Below are positions 43,585-52,610 of a DNA stretch of 64,000 nucleotides, piece after piece. Each line of letters starts with the position of its first letter. Position 1 is the stretch's first letter. Source of the DNA: Desulfonatronum thioautotrophicum. Its GTDB lineage: Bacteria > Desulfobacterota > Desulfovibrionia > Desulfovibrionales > Desulfonatronaceae. The stretch spans positions 1 through 64,000 of the forward strand of contig NZ_JYNO01000011.1 of NCBI RefSeq assembly GCF_000934745.1. Direction: 5' to 3'. A program made the position numbers and the translations under genes. A model generated the notes under the pieces. That model saw only the letters and a program-made list of their open reading frames with translations. It was not told the DNA's origin and did not search any database.

Positions 43585-44393
43585 GAAGACGTCCTCTAGC
43601 TGATGGTGAAAAAACACAGTCAGTTCAACTTAATCTTAATTATTAATCTTGATGAAGGTGTTCTGTCAAGATGAAATTTGAATTCTGGTGAAATTTGAAT
43701 TTTACTGCAGCTGTTAAAAAAGTTTCTGGATTAGATTTTCTGCGTAGCAAATACCATTTTTTCAATTCTAGTGCAGCAGCTTCAGAAATGAATGCAGTTT
43801 CCTTGTCGTTTTGGTACGTCACGAGATGCCGCCTTGAGTCGCCCATGCAGATGGCCATATCGACAGCAACTCCGCACCGGTCAGATTTTGTAAAAAGTGG
43901 TTTTTACATGCAATATGCTTGGCAAAATTTTTAGTATTTTTGGTCGGATATGTGGGTTTTGTCGAGTTTTTGTCTGCCTTGTGGGAATTTTTTTCATCCA
44001 GGTTGTTCCGTGCGGATGGCATGGGTGACGCGAAATTGTAACATGTTTTTGCTATGCCTTTTTTCCGGCATGTCGTATGCCATCCAATCACAGACGGGAC
44101 GGAGATGGAGATTGACGGTTTTGCTCGGCTGGCGGTATTCCATAGTGCAGAGCTTGTTTCGGTATTGCTCTGGGGCCTGATTCCCTCGGTTTTAGGCTTT
44201 GGTACGGAAGCGACAGCTTCGAAAAAATGTCACCTGATCGTCATGCAGCAAAACCCTTTTGAATGCACACTGCACTTGCCTCGCACCTCCATTGGAAACG
44301 GTCCGTCGCGTTCAGTGTCCTGAGCGCGTCGGACCGTTTCATTTTGCGGTATCCCGGGAGCATCGTGCCTTACAAAGTTGACCAGGAGGTCGT
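43585..44393. other. About 800-bp AT-rich intergenic region upstream of the GAK genes
   Basis: No open frame here has coding character. A direct repeat TGAAATTTGAATT occurs at 43672-43684 and 43689-43701 (17 bp apart) about 90-120 bp before proV and may be an operator for it. A large hairpin lies at 44295-44340. I find no convincing sigma-54 site. Confidence 0.4.
44295..44340 (+). promoter_or_regulatory. Large hairpin in the leader of the GAK operon
   Basis: GAAACGGTCCG, T, CGCG, T, TCAG - TGTC - CTGA, G, CGCG, T, CGGACCGTTTC: a 46-base almost perfect stem with a 4-base loop, ending 53 bases before the first GAK gene. Only CATTTTGC follows, so it could be a weak terminator, an attenuator, or an mRNA-stabilising leader structure. 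Confidence 0.6.
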
Positions 44394-45032
44394 ATGGAAC
44401 GTGAAGACAAAATGAAAATGACCTGCTCACAGGAGCAGTTGGCGGAAATTCTGCGGAGCATGGCCGATGCCATGGATCAGGGAAGCTTGAGTTTGAACGA
44501 CGTGGAATTGCCCTGGAACGAGGTGGAGAAGATCGCCTTGACCATTCGCAATGCCGCGGGGATGGCGGATGTGAAAATCAAGATTTCCTCCGGTGGTGAA
44601 ATCGATCCGGCGGAAGATGCGGAAGACGGGGACGATGCGGAGGAGAGCAGGGCCGATGAGCTCGGTGGCTACGAGGTCGGACAAGATCCTGCCCTGGCTA
44701 AGGATGCACAAGGTGCCCACGTACCGGGCAAGCCTGGAAAGCCGCGAGGAAGCTATGGCTCGCTGAAAAAACGGATGAAAAAGTCCTTTAAGAACATCAT
44801 GTACGCCCTGCATGAAAATACCTGGCCGTCCATGGTTGATATCGACGAATTTGTTCGAGACTCCGCGGACATGGTGCGGTACCCAGGCAAGGGGGACGAG
44901 TTTTATCCCGCCTATTCCGAGGCCGTGACCGTCTTTGTCGACGCGGTGCAGCAAAAGAACCTGGAAGCCGCTTACCAGGCGGCGCATACGCTGAACACGC
45001 TGAAGACGCAGTGTCACAAGAAATACGATTGA
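44394..45032 (+). CDS. GAK system XXXCH-type protein
   Basis: A 212-residue soluble protein. The N-terminal ~75 residues (MTCSQEQLAEILRSMADAM ... ELPWNEVEKIALTIRNA ... ADVKIKISSGG) resemble the amphi-Trp-like fold seen in its operon partners. An acidic low-complexity linker follows (DPAEDAEDGDDAEESRADE). The C-terminal part has YGSLKKRMKKSFKNIMYALHENTWPS and a helical tail ending in LKTQCHKKYD, the Cys-His pair that gives the XXXCH family its name. Function unknown. Start ATG 44394 has AGGAGGTCGT. First gene of the GAK cluster. Confidence 0.75.
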   Translation: MEREDKMKMTCSQEQLAEILRSMADAMDQGSLSLNDVELPWNEVEKIALTIRNAAGMADVKIKISSGGEIDPAEDAEDGDDAEESRADELGGYEVGQDPALAKDAQGAHVPGKPGKPRGSYGSLKKRMKKSFKNIMYALHENTWPSMVDIDEFVRDSADMVRYPGKGDEFYPAYSEAVTVFVDAVQQKNLEAAYQAAHTLNTLKTQCHKKYD

Positions 45033-45061
45033 CCGCTCAGGTCAAGGACCGGGAGGATCTG

Positions 45062-46246
45062 ATGTTGGCCGCGAAAAGCAGAAAAATGGAAATCGTCAAG
45101 CGTAGCGACGCAAACATGACGATGAACCATCTGGCGTATCCGCCGCGATTGACCGAGATGGACCTGGCGTGTTTTCAGACGATTACGTCCCAGGAACTGA
45201 CCCCGGAACAGGTGGCCCGTATCGTCACCCCCTTGGAGGTGTTGCCTCGTCAGGATGAGGTGCTGGCCTTGCACTGGCACCCGGAATACATCCCCATGGA
45301 CCTGATCCGGCAACGGATACAGGCAACCTATCCCTGCAAGACCTGCGAGTTGATCATTCCCACCCAGCACAACGTGCTCATGGAATACGGCGATTATTCC
45401 GGCGTGGAGGTGGACTGCTATTCCCACGGATTTGAGCGCAAGGTCCAGCTGCTGCTCCATTTTCGAACCAGCAAATTGGCGTCCGCGGACGTTTTCAAGT
45501 CCATGCTGGACCATACCTTCCGCTACCGTTCCAGTCAGTTGTATGCATTTTTGGACATGGTCACCAACATCCGCTTTGAGGATTATTTGCAGTTGGCCGC
45601 CGAAGAAACCGGCGTGGACGAAGACGTGGTCCGCTTTTCCCGGGTCCAGGCCAAGAAACTTCAAATTCTTCTGGAAGAACACGAACGGCGCATTCCCCGG
45701 GACATGATCAAGAACAAGCTGATTCGTGAATTCATTGCCGCGCAGGCGGAACTTTTTCCCGAGTCGCTGGTGCATCGCGCCCTCGTGTTCCTGAAAACCG
45801 TGAAGCGGATGGTCAAGGAAAACTTCAGTCCGACCTATTTTTACAGGACGTCCGAGTTCATTGAGGAAGCCAGGTCTCTGGGGGGTGGTGTCGTGATCCC
45901 CCATCCGGAGCAGTTTTGGCCGATTTTGTTGGCGGATTACGACATTGACGGCTACGAAGTCTGGAATCCCCAGTCCCAGGAGTACACCGAATTCCTGGTC
46001 AACGTGATCAATCGTCAGAACAAGTCCCGCAGGGTTGATGATCGCCCCCTGCTGGTCTTCATGGGTGACGACACCCACATGAGCGAGAAGCTCAAAAATC
46101 CAGACGAGGCAGATGCTGGAAAATACTACCGGGACATCGGGCTGCAACCGGCATGGGACGATCTGGCCATTCGAAAAAGCCTGATCGTAGGCAATGCCAG
46201 TCGGGCGCGGACCATCGAAGAGTATCGGGCCAGGCTGGATGGGTGA
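45062..46246 (+). CDS. PHP-like metal-dependent hydrolase of the GAK cluster
   Basis: A 394-residue protein when started at ATG 45062, which has GGGAGGATCTG directly before it; the frame is open from GTG 45011, inside the preceding gene. Candidate metal ligands of a PHP-type site are present in order: LALHWHPEYIPM (HxH near residue 72), IPTQHNVLMEYGDYSGVEVDCYSHG, GGVVIPHPEQFWPI, GYEVWNPQ and VFMGDDTHMSEK. The PHP superfamily hydrolyses phosphate esters (histidinol phosphatase, polymerase-associated nucleases). The substrate is unknown. A 29-bp gap to the XXXCH gene supports one operon. Confidence 0.62.
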   Translation: MLAAKSRKMEIVKRSDANMTMNHLAYPPRLTEMDLACFQTITSQELTPEQVARIVTPLEVLPRQDEVLALHWHPEYIPMDLIRQRIQATYPCKTCELIIPTQHNVLMEYGDYSGVEVDCYSHGFERKVQLLLHFRTSKLASADVFKSMLDHTFRYRSSQLYAFLDMVTNIRFEDYLQLAAEETGVDEDVVRFSRVQAKKLQILLEEHERRIPRDMIKNKLIREFIAAQAELFPESLVHRALVFLKTVKRMVKENFSPTYFYRTSEFIEEARSLGGGVVIPHPEQFWPILLADYDIDGYEVWNPQSQEYTEFLVNVINRQNKSRRVDDRPLLVFMGDDTHMSEKLKNPDEADAGKYYRDIGLQPAWDDLAIRKSLIVGNASRARTIEEYRARLDG

Positions 46247-46259
46247 GGGAAGAGAAGTG

Positions 46260-46344
46260 AATTCAGAAGTCAGAATTCAGGAGTCAGAATTCAGAATTCA
46301 GAATTAAGAATTAAGAATTAAGAAGTCGGAAGTAGGGATTCAGG
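46260..46344. repeat. Tandem degenerate TCAGAAT/AGAATTA repeat tract
   Basis: About a dozen imperfect 6-7-bp units (TCAGAAT, TCAGGAG, then TTAAGAA), in the gap between the PHP-like and amphi-Trp genes. Such tracts can change length by slippage and alter spacing within the operon. Confidence 0.75.
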
Positions 46345-46405
46345 GACCGGGGCTCGGGAGTTGGGGGGCAGATTTTGGAACATTTTAACCATTGCGAGAA
46401 CGGAC

Positions 46406-46687
46406 ATGGCGGATGAAAAATTTCGGCACGAATCCTTGCAGGACAAGGAATCCATCGGCAAGTATCTCAATGCGCTCAGTGACGGTTTCCTGAACGGCAA
46501 GCTGCAGTTTTCCTGGAAGAACAAGCGGCTGGTCCTGGAGCCGCAGAGCCTGATCAAGTTCGACGTGGAGACCAAGAAAAAAGACGGCGAAGTGAAGATG
46601 GTTCTGCGGTTTCGTTGGGAGCAGACTCCCGAAAGCAGCATGTTCGCGGACGGGCCGCTGGTCATTGAAGCCCAGGGCAAGGAATAG
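46406..46687 (+). CDS. Amphi-Trp domain protein of the GAK cluster
   Basis: A 93-residue protein consisting of one amphi-Trp domain: KFRHESLQDKESIGKYLNAL, GFLNGKLQFSWKNKRLVLEP, IKFDVETKKKDGEVKMVLRFRWEQ. Alternating hydrophobic and charged residues with tryptophans in the strands give the domain its name. It probably acts as a small binding or scaffold protein. Start ATG 46406; the frame opens at 46361 without support. It ends 5 bases before the PhoU/phosphotransferase gene. Confidence 0.72.
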   Translation: MADEKFRHESLQDKESIGKYLNALSDGFLNGKLQFSWKNKRLVLEPQSLIKFDVETKKKDGEVKMVLRFRWEQTPESSMFADGPLVIEAQGKE

Positions 46688-46692
46688 TTCGA

Positions 46693-48339
46693 ATGCATGT
46701 CTTTGAGGGGCTGGAGCAGAGAATCCAGTTCATGGTCCTGGAGGTCGCCAAGCAGGTGGATGAAACCCTGCGGGTGTTGATCAGTCCGGATGAAGCGAAC
46801 ATCGAGAAGGTCACTTCCCGGGACGACTATATCGATAATTTCAAGAGTGTGATTGAAAACGCCTGCTTTTCCCGGTTGCACGGGCAGAGCCATCTGGACA
46901 AGGCCGGCATCGACTTTATCCGCGCGGTGAACATCATCAGCAACAATCTGGAACGGATCAGTGATTTTTCCGTGGATATCGCCCGCCAGGTTCAGTATCT
47001 CTCCGATCAGCGTTTTCTGGATCAGTTCGAATACCGGCCTTTTTTTCGTCAGATCCTGGGAGCCCTGGACATCGTGGTCCGGGCCCTTTTTCACCGGGAC
47101 CTTTCTTTAGCTTTGCGGATCTGCCGGGCGGAATTTATCCTGGACAAACTCTACAAACACAATTTCGATAAAATCATCACCAGTCTCCAGACCGGCAGAG
47201 AAACCCACAATCTGATCACCACGCTGTTCATTTTTCGTTACCTGGAGCGGATGGGCGACTCGCTCTTGAACATTGGCGAGGCAGTGATCTTTTCCGTGGT
47301 TGGCGAAAAGCTGAAGATTAACCAGTACCAGGCCTTGCGCGAGTCCCTGGACAGCCTGGGTGTTGACCTGCCGTTGCGGGAGGTGGATTTTGAATCCATC
47401 TGGGGCACCCGATCCGGGTGCCGGATCGGGAAGGTTTCCGGGGACAACAAAGGCAGCTCCACCGGGGTGATCTTCAAGGAAGGCAAGCACAAAAAAATAT
47501 TTCAGGAAAAGATCAATATTCATGAGTGGGAGACCATCCTGCCTGGGCTGACACCCAAGGTTTTTGGATTCCAGGAGAGTCGTGAAAATGCCTCCATTCT
47601 GCTGGAATTCCTCACAGGATGCACGTTTCAGGAAATCGTCTTCAACGAAGACAAGGAATTTTTTGAGGACGCCTTTTTTCTGGTGCAGGAAACCGCGGCC
47701 ATGATCTGGCAGAAAACCCTCAAGCCCCGACCGGTTCCGTGTACTTTCATTGCCCAACTGTCCAAACGCATCGAGGATGTTTTTGTCACCCATCCGGAAT
47801 TTAATACGCCTCAGATTCAGTTTTGCAATCTGATGATTCCCTCGACTTCGGAGCTTCTGGAACAATTGCAGCAGGTGGAGCAGGAAGTCATGGCGCCGTT
47901 CACCGTGTTTATCCACGGTGACTACAACAGTAACAACATCATCTATAACCAGAAAGAGCAGCGGATTCACTACATTGATGTACACCGTTCCGCGCACGGC
48001 GACTATGTGCAGGATGTCTCCGTATTTCTCGTGTCCAATTTCCGTCTCCCGATTTTTGACCGCATCGTGCGCTGCAAGTTGAATCAGGTCAGTCTGCATT
48101 ACCTGCATTTCGCGCGGCAATTTGCTCAGGAGTTCCGCGATACGACCTTCGAGATTCGTCTGGCCCTTGGATTGATCCGCTCGTTCATCACCTCGACCCG
48201 GTTTGAATTGAATGAGGAGTTCGCGGCCAGCATGTTTGTCCGGGGCGTCTATCTCATGGAGTTGGTCCTGGGCCATCGAGGCCACCCCTGGGAGACTTTT
48301 CGGCTACCGGACCAGATTTTGCGCTATCGCTACTATTGA
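46693..48339 (+). CDS. PhoU-like domain fused to an aminoglycoside-phosphotransferase-like kinase
   Basis: A 548-residue protein. Residues 1-220 are helical and PhoU-like (MVLEVAKQVDETLRVLI ... NIISNNLERISDFSVDIARQ ... FIFRYLERMGDSLLNIGEA; the ExxD-type metal motif is seen as ERISD and ERMGD). Residues about 235-540 resemble an APH/choline-kinase fold with the Brenner motif FIHGDYNSNNIIYN (catalytic aspartate) and a DFG-like YIDVHRSAHGDYVQDVS. PhoU binds metals and regulates phosphate transport and signalling; the kinase half should phosphorylate a small molecule. The fusion couples both. Substrate unknown. Confidence 0.72.
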   Translation: MHVFEGLEQRIQFMVLEVAKQVDETLRVLISPDEANIEKVTSRDDYIDNFKSVIENACFSRLHGQSHLDKAGIDFIRAVNIISNNLERISDFSVDIARQVQYLSDQRFLDQFEYRPFFRQILGALDIVVRALFHRDLSLALRICRAEFILDKLYKHNFDKIITSLQTGRETHNLITTLFIFRYLERMGDSLLNIGEAVIFSVVGEKLKINQYQALRESLDSLGVDLPLREVDFESIWGTRSGCRIGKVSGDNKGSSTGVIFKEGKHKKIFQEKINIHEWETILPGLTPKVFGFQESRENASILLEFLTGCTFQEIVFNEDKEFFEDAFFLVQETAAMIWQKTLKPRPVPCTFIAQLSKRIEDVFVTHPEFNTPQIQFCNLMIPSTSELLEQLQQVEQEVMAPFTVFIHGDYNSNNIIYNQKEQRIHYIDVHRSAHGDYVQDVSVFLVSNFRLPIFDRIVRCKLNQVSLHYLHFARQFAQEFRDTTFEIRLALGLIRSFITSTRFELNEEFAASMFVRGVYLMELVLGHRGHPWETFRLPDQILRYRYY

Positions 48340-48404
48340 TCATGAGGGAATGCCGAGGTCATCAGCACCATGGCAATTCCTGGAGAGCACAAGAAGGAAA
48401 ACAC

Positions 48405-49280
48405 ATGAAACGCGTTGCAGTCATCGGCAATCCCGGCAGCTGGTCCACGGAGAAGCTTGCCGACGCTTTTGCGGCCAAGACGGGCTTTCGCCGCGTCGTG
48501 GACATGTCCCAGGTACAGATGGATTTGGACAGTGCCCGGATGAGGCATGACGGGGAGGAGTTGTCGGAATTCGACGCCTTGACCGTAAAAAAGATCGGAC
48601 CGGTCTACTCTCCGGATATGCAGGATCGGCTCAGCTTGCTGGACTTGCTGGCCCGCAAGGGCACGCCGATTTTTTCCAATCCGGCCTCGATCCTCGCGGC
48701 CCTCAACCGCCTCAGCTGTACGGTGATCCTGCGGGCCGGGAACATGCCCATGCCGCCCACCAGGATAACCGAGGATGTCGAGGCCGCGGTGGAGGCGGTG
48801 GAATCGTTCGGGCGGGCCGTATTCAAGCCATTGTACACCTCCAAGGCCCGGGGCATGGAGGTCATTTCGGCCGATCCCTCCTGCCGAGAGCGGATCATCC
48901 GCTTTCAAAACCAGGGCAACCCGGTGATGTACATCCAAAAAATGCTGGATACGCCGGGCAAGGATCTGGGAATTGTTTTTCTCGGTGGAGACTATTTAGG
49001 AACCTATGCCCGACAGAGTGCCGGGGCCTGGAACACGTCCACGTCCAGTGGCGGAAAATACGCAAATCATGAGCCATCCCAAGAGGTTCTTGATTTGGCC
49101 TGGAGGGCCCAGAACCTTTTTGACCTGGACTTCACCTGCGTTGACGTGATGGAGACAGACGCCGGGCCGATGATCTTCGAGGTCTCGGCCTTTGGAGGAT
49201 TCCGGGGGCTTCTGGAGGCCCGGGGACTGGATGCTTCGGTCCATTTTGCCGATTATGTGCTGAAACAGGTGGCGTCATGA
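48405..49280 (+). CDS. ATP-grasp enzyme of the GAK system
   Basis: A 291-residue RimK-like ATP-grasp ligase. The N-domain begins with VAVIGNPGSWSTEKLADAF; the ATP-binding core has GRAVFKPLYTSKARGMEVI and MYIQKMLDTPGKDLGIVFLGGDYLG; the metal-binding end is TCVDVMETDAGPMIFEVSAFGGFRG (E and N-like positions). ATP-grasp enzymes join a carboxylate, activated as acyl phosphate, to an amine or thiol. Start ATG 48405 with AGAAGGAAAACAC. The stop overlaps the next start (ATGA), so it is coupled to the kinase gene. No substrate is known for this family. Confidence 0.82.
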   Translation: MKRVAVIGNPGSWSTEKLADAFAAKTGFRRVVDMSQVQMDLDSARMRHDGEELSEFDALTVKKIGPVYSPDMQDRLSLLDLLARKGTPIFSNPASILAALNRLSCTVILRAGNMPMPPTRITEDVEAAVEAVESFGRAVFKPLYTSKARGMEVISADPSCRERIIRFQNQGNPVMYIQKMLDTPGKDLGIVFLGGDYLGTYARQSAGAWNTSTSSGGKYANHEPSQEVLDLAWRAQNLFDLDFTCVDVMETDAGPMIFEVSAFGGFRGLLEARGLDASVHFADYVLKQVAS

Positions 49281-50422
49281 GCGGTGACCGAGCGGATCAG
49301 GTCCGGGTGCAGTTGTTGGAGCGTGCCGCGTCAGGAGCAGGTGGATCGCTTGCACTGTGTTTCGGATCCTGTCGGATTACCGTGCAGACGGACAGTGCCG
49401 GGTTGCGGCAAAAGCTGGCCAGGTACTACGCCGATTTTTTGGAACCCGCAGATCACGACAATGTCGGTCGTGTCCCGGACATCACCGTGCGAGCTCTTGA
49501 GGCAAAACCATGGAATCCTGAACTGCCATGGATCGTCAAGCAGCCTGATCCGGGTAAAACCAAGATCAAGGAAGAATACCTGGATCTGCCCCAGGACAGC
49601 CGGTTGGGGACATGCATGGGACGACTGGTTCGCAAACGACTGACCGGGATGCTGTTCTATTTTGACCAGGAAACCCATCTGGCCCATGGTCCCTGTCTGG
49701 CCAACGACAACCAGGTGATCAACTTCATCAACAGCCGTTTCATCCAGTGGATGCTGGACCGCGGCAGCCTGTTGTGCCATGCCGCCGGGGTGTCCCTGAA
49801 CGGCAACGGATTGGCTCTGGCCGGCTTTTCCGGAATGGGCAAGTCCACCCTGGCCCTGCATATGATGCGGCGAGGGTTGGATTTCATCAGTAACGACCGG
49901 TTGTTGATTCACGGCCTTGATTCCGGACGGAACACGCACGGACCGACCATGCACGGTGTGGCCAAGCTGCCCCGGGTCAATCCGGGAACGATCCTGGGCA
50001 ATCCCTCTCTGGCCGGACTGCTGGATGCCTCCCAAAAAGAGGCGTATGTCAAAATGGCTCCGGATGAACTCTGGAATCTGGAACAAAAGCACGACGTTTA
50101 CCTGGATGAGTGCTTCGGCCAGGGCAAATTTCTCAGCGCGGCCCGGATGGCCGGCCTGGTGATCCTGAACTGGAAAACCAAGTATCCTCGCACCTCTCTG
50201 GAGCTGGTGGATCTGGCGCAACATCCGGAACTGCTGGACACGGTCATCAAATCCCCGGGCCTGTTCTTTCTGCCCCGTCCTGATGTGGCGTATCGGTTCC
50301 AGCCGGAGAATTATCTGGATGTTTTCAGCAAATGCGCGGTGTTCGAGGCCCAGGGAGGCGTGGACTTCGACCATGTAGCCGATGCCTGCGTCCATTATCT
50401 GGGCCAGCAGGGGAAGGGGTGA
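49277..50422 (+). CDS. HprK-related kinase B of the GAK system
   Basis: A 381-residue protein related to HPr kinase/phosphorylase. The P-loop is LALAGFSGMGKSTLALHMM near residue 180, and the second site shows GLDFISNDRLLIHGL and GVAKLPRVNPGTILGN. The N-terminal half (LCFGSCRITVQTDSAGL, LARYYADFLEP) is specific to the HprK-related group. True HprK phosphorylates a serine of HPr; these relatives lack their HPr in most genomes and their target is unknown. It starts within the stop of the ATP-grasp gene. After it the operon is interrupted by an antisense toxin-antitoxin module. Confidence 0.82.
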   Translation: MSGDRADQVRVQLLERAASGAGGSLALCFGSCRITVQTDSAGLRQKLARYYADFLEPADHDNVGRVPDITVRALEAKPWNPELPWIVKQPDPGKTKIKEEYLDLPQDSRLGTCMGRLVRKRLTGMLFYFDQETHLAHGPCLANDNQVINFINSRFIQWMLDRGSLLCHAAGVSLNGNGLALAGFSGMGKSTLALHMMRRGLDFISNDRLLIHGLDSGRNTHGPTMHGVAKLPRVNPGTILGNPSLAGLLDASQKEAYVKMAPDELWNLEQKHDVYLDECFGQGKFLSAARMAGLVILNWKTKYPRTSLELVDLAQHPELLDTVIKSPGLFFLPRPDVAYRFQPENYLDVFSKCAVFEAQGGVDFDHVADACVHYLGQQGKG

Positions 50423-50579
50423 AGGGAGTATACCAGTTCTACTTCGGTATGGTATTATTCGCTTGAAAAATTGCAGTTATCCGGGCTCGTGGCGGTATCA
50501 AGATCGATTCCGCTTGCTCGTCAATAACTTGAATTCGTCCCCGGTCCCACTATCGGAAGGGAAGTCCGAGTGCGAAGTG

Positions 50580-50846
50580 TTACTGGGAGTTGGTCCGTGT
50601 GAGTTCCTTTTGTACCCGTTCATGAAGCCAGACTTTGATCAGCGCACCGCGGTCGACCCCGATCTGATGGCGGATGCGGTCAATGGAGTCAACCAGGGTT
50701 TGGCTGACGTCAATGGTGATCCGACATTTTTTCCCCGGCTTGGTGATGACGGCTTGAGAAAGATCAACCAGGGTGTGGATATCTTCTCCGTTGTCAAAGC
50801 GTTGGTCGAATTCTTCATTGGTCATGGCGGGCATTGGCTTGGTCAT
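50580..50846 (-). CDS. brnA: BrnA-type antitoxin
   Basis: An 88-residue ribbon-helix-helix antitoxin: N-terminal toxin-binding helix (MTNEEFDQRFDNGEDIHTLVDLSQA), then KKCRITIDVSQTLVDSIDRIRHQIGVDRGALIKVWLHERVQ as the DNA-binding unit. The in-frame ATG at 50825 is an alternative start. It overlaps the reading frame of the upstream brnT by 32 bases. The module lies antisense between the HprK-related kinase and CofD-like genes of the GAK cluster. Confidence 0.78.
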   Translation of the reverse strand: MTKPMPAMTNEEFDQRFDNGEDIHTLVDLSQAVITKPGKKCRITIDVSQTLVDSIDRIRHQIGVDRGALIKVWLHERVQKELTRTNSQ

Positions 50847-51095
50847 AGAGTGCTTTTTCCTTTCTTCGCGAACGTCTCACAGAGATGAGCCGGATCATGT
50901 TGTTTCTGATGGTGAATATGCCCGTCCAAAAACTGGCGTCGATTTTACCGATAATGATATACCTGTTTTCCAGTGGATACGGAGCCAGAATTTGAAGTCG
51001 GCCGGGGTCGTCCCAAAGATTGCGGCTTTATCAAAACTGATGCCATGCTTTACCTGGTTGGCGGCATCTTTTGTGGAATCCCATTCAAATTTCAT
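50815..51095 (-). pseudogene. brnT: BrnT toxin gene with a one-base frameshift
   Basis: From ATG 51095 the frame encodes MKFEWDSTKDAANQVKHGISFDKAAIF, the canonical BrnT start, and then leaves the family pattern. From the TTT at 51015-51017 the frame shifted by one base encodes WDDPGRLQILAPYPLENRYI, IIGKIDASFWTGIFTIR and MIRLISVRRSRRKEKALYDQ, the expected rest of BrnT, ending at 50815. One T appears to be missing (TTT instead of TTTT). Either the toxin is inactivated, or the run is a programmed or sequencing slip. The intact-frame protein would be 66 residues with an aberrant tail. Confidence 0.85.
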
Positions 51096-51172
51096 TTTTG
51101 AAGCTTACTTTTTTTAAACAGAATTGCAAGTAAATTTGTGTTTTTTGCTGCAGATGTTTTTGCGAGCTCTCC

Positions 51173-52366
51173 GTGCAACAAATCCGTATCTCCCGCACCG
51201 CGCTGATTCCCGATGAGCTGCGTCTGGCCCGGTATTTGAAAGCGCCGGAGATGGGGCCGCGGCTGTTGTTTTTCAGCGGTGGTTCGGCACTGAATCCGCT
51301 GAGCCGGGAGTTGGTCCGCTATACGCACAATTCCATCCATTTGGTCACGCCGCTGGACTCCGGCGGCAGTTCGGCCAAACTCCGCGAAGCCTTTCAGATG
51401 CCGGCGGTGGGTGATCTGCGGAGCCGATTGATGGCCTTGGCGGACCAGAGTGTGAAGGGCAATCCGGAAGTACGAGAATTGTTTGCTCATCGTTTGTCCA
51501 AAACCGCATCGCCGGAGGAACTCCGCCAAAGTCTGCAGCGGTTGGTTTCCGGGCGAGACGCTCTTGTTCGCGACATACCGGATCCAATGCGCAAGATCGT
51601 CCGGAATTATCTGCGGATTTTCCAGGAAAAAATGCCGAAGGACTTCGACCTGCGCGGAGCCAGTATCGGGAATTTGATCCTGACCGCCGGGTATCTGACC
51701 AGCCAGCGCCGCATTGATTCAGTGGTCTTTCTGTTCTCCAAGCTGGCCGAAGTCCGCGGCGTGGTCCGGCCGATCATGAACCGGTATTTGCATCTGGCAG
51801 CGGAACTGGAAAGCGGGGAAACCATCGTGGGTCAGCACCTGCTCACAGGCAAGGAGGTTCCCCCGATCACCTCGAAAGTCCAGCGGGTCAGCATCAGCAA
51901 CAGCCGCTTGCGGATCGAACCGGTTCAGGTGGCCATTCGGGAAAAAGTTCGGGATCTGATCCGGCAGGCCGACCTGATCTGCTTTCCCATGGGCAGTTTC
52001 TACTCCAGTCTGATCGCCAACCTGCTGCCTGAAGGGGTTGGCCAGGCCATTGCTGAAAATGACTGTCCCAAGGTGTATGTGCCCAATGCCGGCACGGATC
52101 CGGAACAGTTCGGCATGTCCCTTGCCGACAGCACTGCCGTATTGCTGGATTATCTCCGCAAGGGCAGCACGGCCGTACTGCCTGTGGACCGGCTGCTGAA
52201 TCTCGTGCTGCTGGATGAGCGTGACAGCAGCTATGTCCACTCCGTGGACGTGAATGCGATGGAAAGTCAGGGGGTTACGGTTTTACGTTGTCCGCTGGCC
52301 GGCGATGGAGCCGGCCAGCGGTTGGATGGGGAGCGGGTGCTCAGGGTGCTGCTTTCCCTGGTCTGA
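51173..52366 (+). CDS. CofD-like protein of the GAK system
   Basis: A 397-residue protein related to CofD (2-phospho-lactate transferase). LLFFSGGSALNPLSREL and LVTPLDSGGSSAKLREAF near residues 28-62 are the hallmark glycine-rich loops, and ICFPMGSFYSSLIANLLPEGV plus CPKVYVPNAGTDPEQFGMSL correspond to the GDP/substrate pocket. CofD joins phospholactate to a deazaflavin; no other F420 gene is nearby and GAK relatives probably use another substrate. The start is taken as GTG 51173, without a clear Shine-Dalgarno. It is cut off from the upstream GAK genes by 750 bp holding the brnTA module. Confidence 0.78.
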   Translation: MQQIRISRTALIPDELRLARYLKAPEMGPRLLFFSGGSALNPLSRELVRYTHNSIHLVTPLDSGGSSAKLREAFQMPAVGDLRSRLMALADQSVKGNPEVRELFAHRLSKTASPEELRQSLQRLVSGRDALVRDIPDPMRKIVRNYLRIFQEKMPKDFDLRGASIGNLILTAGYLTSQRRIDSVVFLFSKLAEVRGVVRPIMNRYLHLAAELESGETIVGQHLLTGKEVPPITSKVQRVSISNSRLRIEPVQVAIREKVRDLIRQADLICFPMGSFYSSLIANLLPEGVGQAIAENDCPKVYVPNAGTDPEQFGMSLADSTAVLLDYLRKGSTAVLPVDRLLNLVLLDERDSSYVHSVDVNAMESQGVTVLRCPLAGDGAGQRLDGERVLRVLLSLV

Positions 52367-52610
52367 TCACCCTGGAGGAGGTGCTGGGTTGGGTCTTGCT
52401 GTTGTGGAAGCCGGTTTCTTTGCGGATTTGTCTCGGCAATGCGGATGCTGTCGCGGAGGGGGGATGATGCCGGTATCTGTGGCAAAAGCAACGTCATCGC
52501 GGAATGCGCAATTGCTGTTGCCGGCGCTGACCCTGAAGTCGCTTGCCGAAGAAAGAACAGGCAATGCGTGCTGTGTCGTTTAACTGAACGAAGCGTTGAA
52601 GGAGCAAGTC

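Noticed and set aside
46260-46344. CRISPR array
   Set aside because: Units are 6-7 bp and contiguous with no spacers. No array with regular repeats and spacers and no cas genes were seen anywhere in the window.
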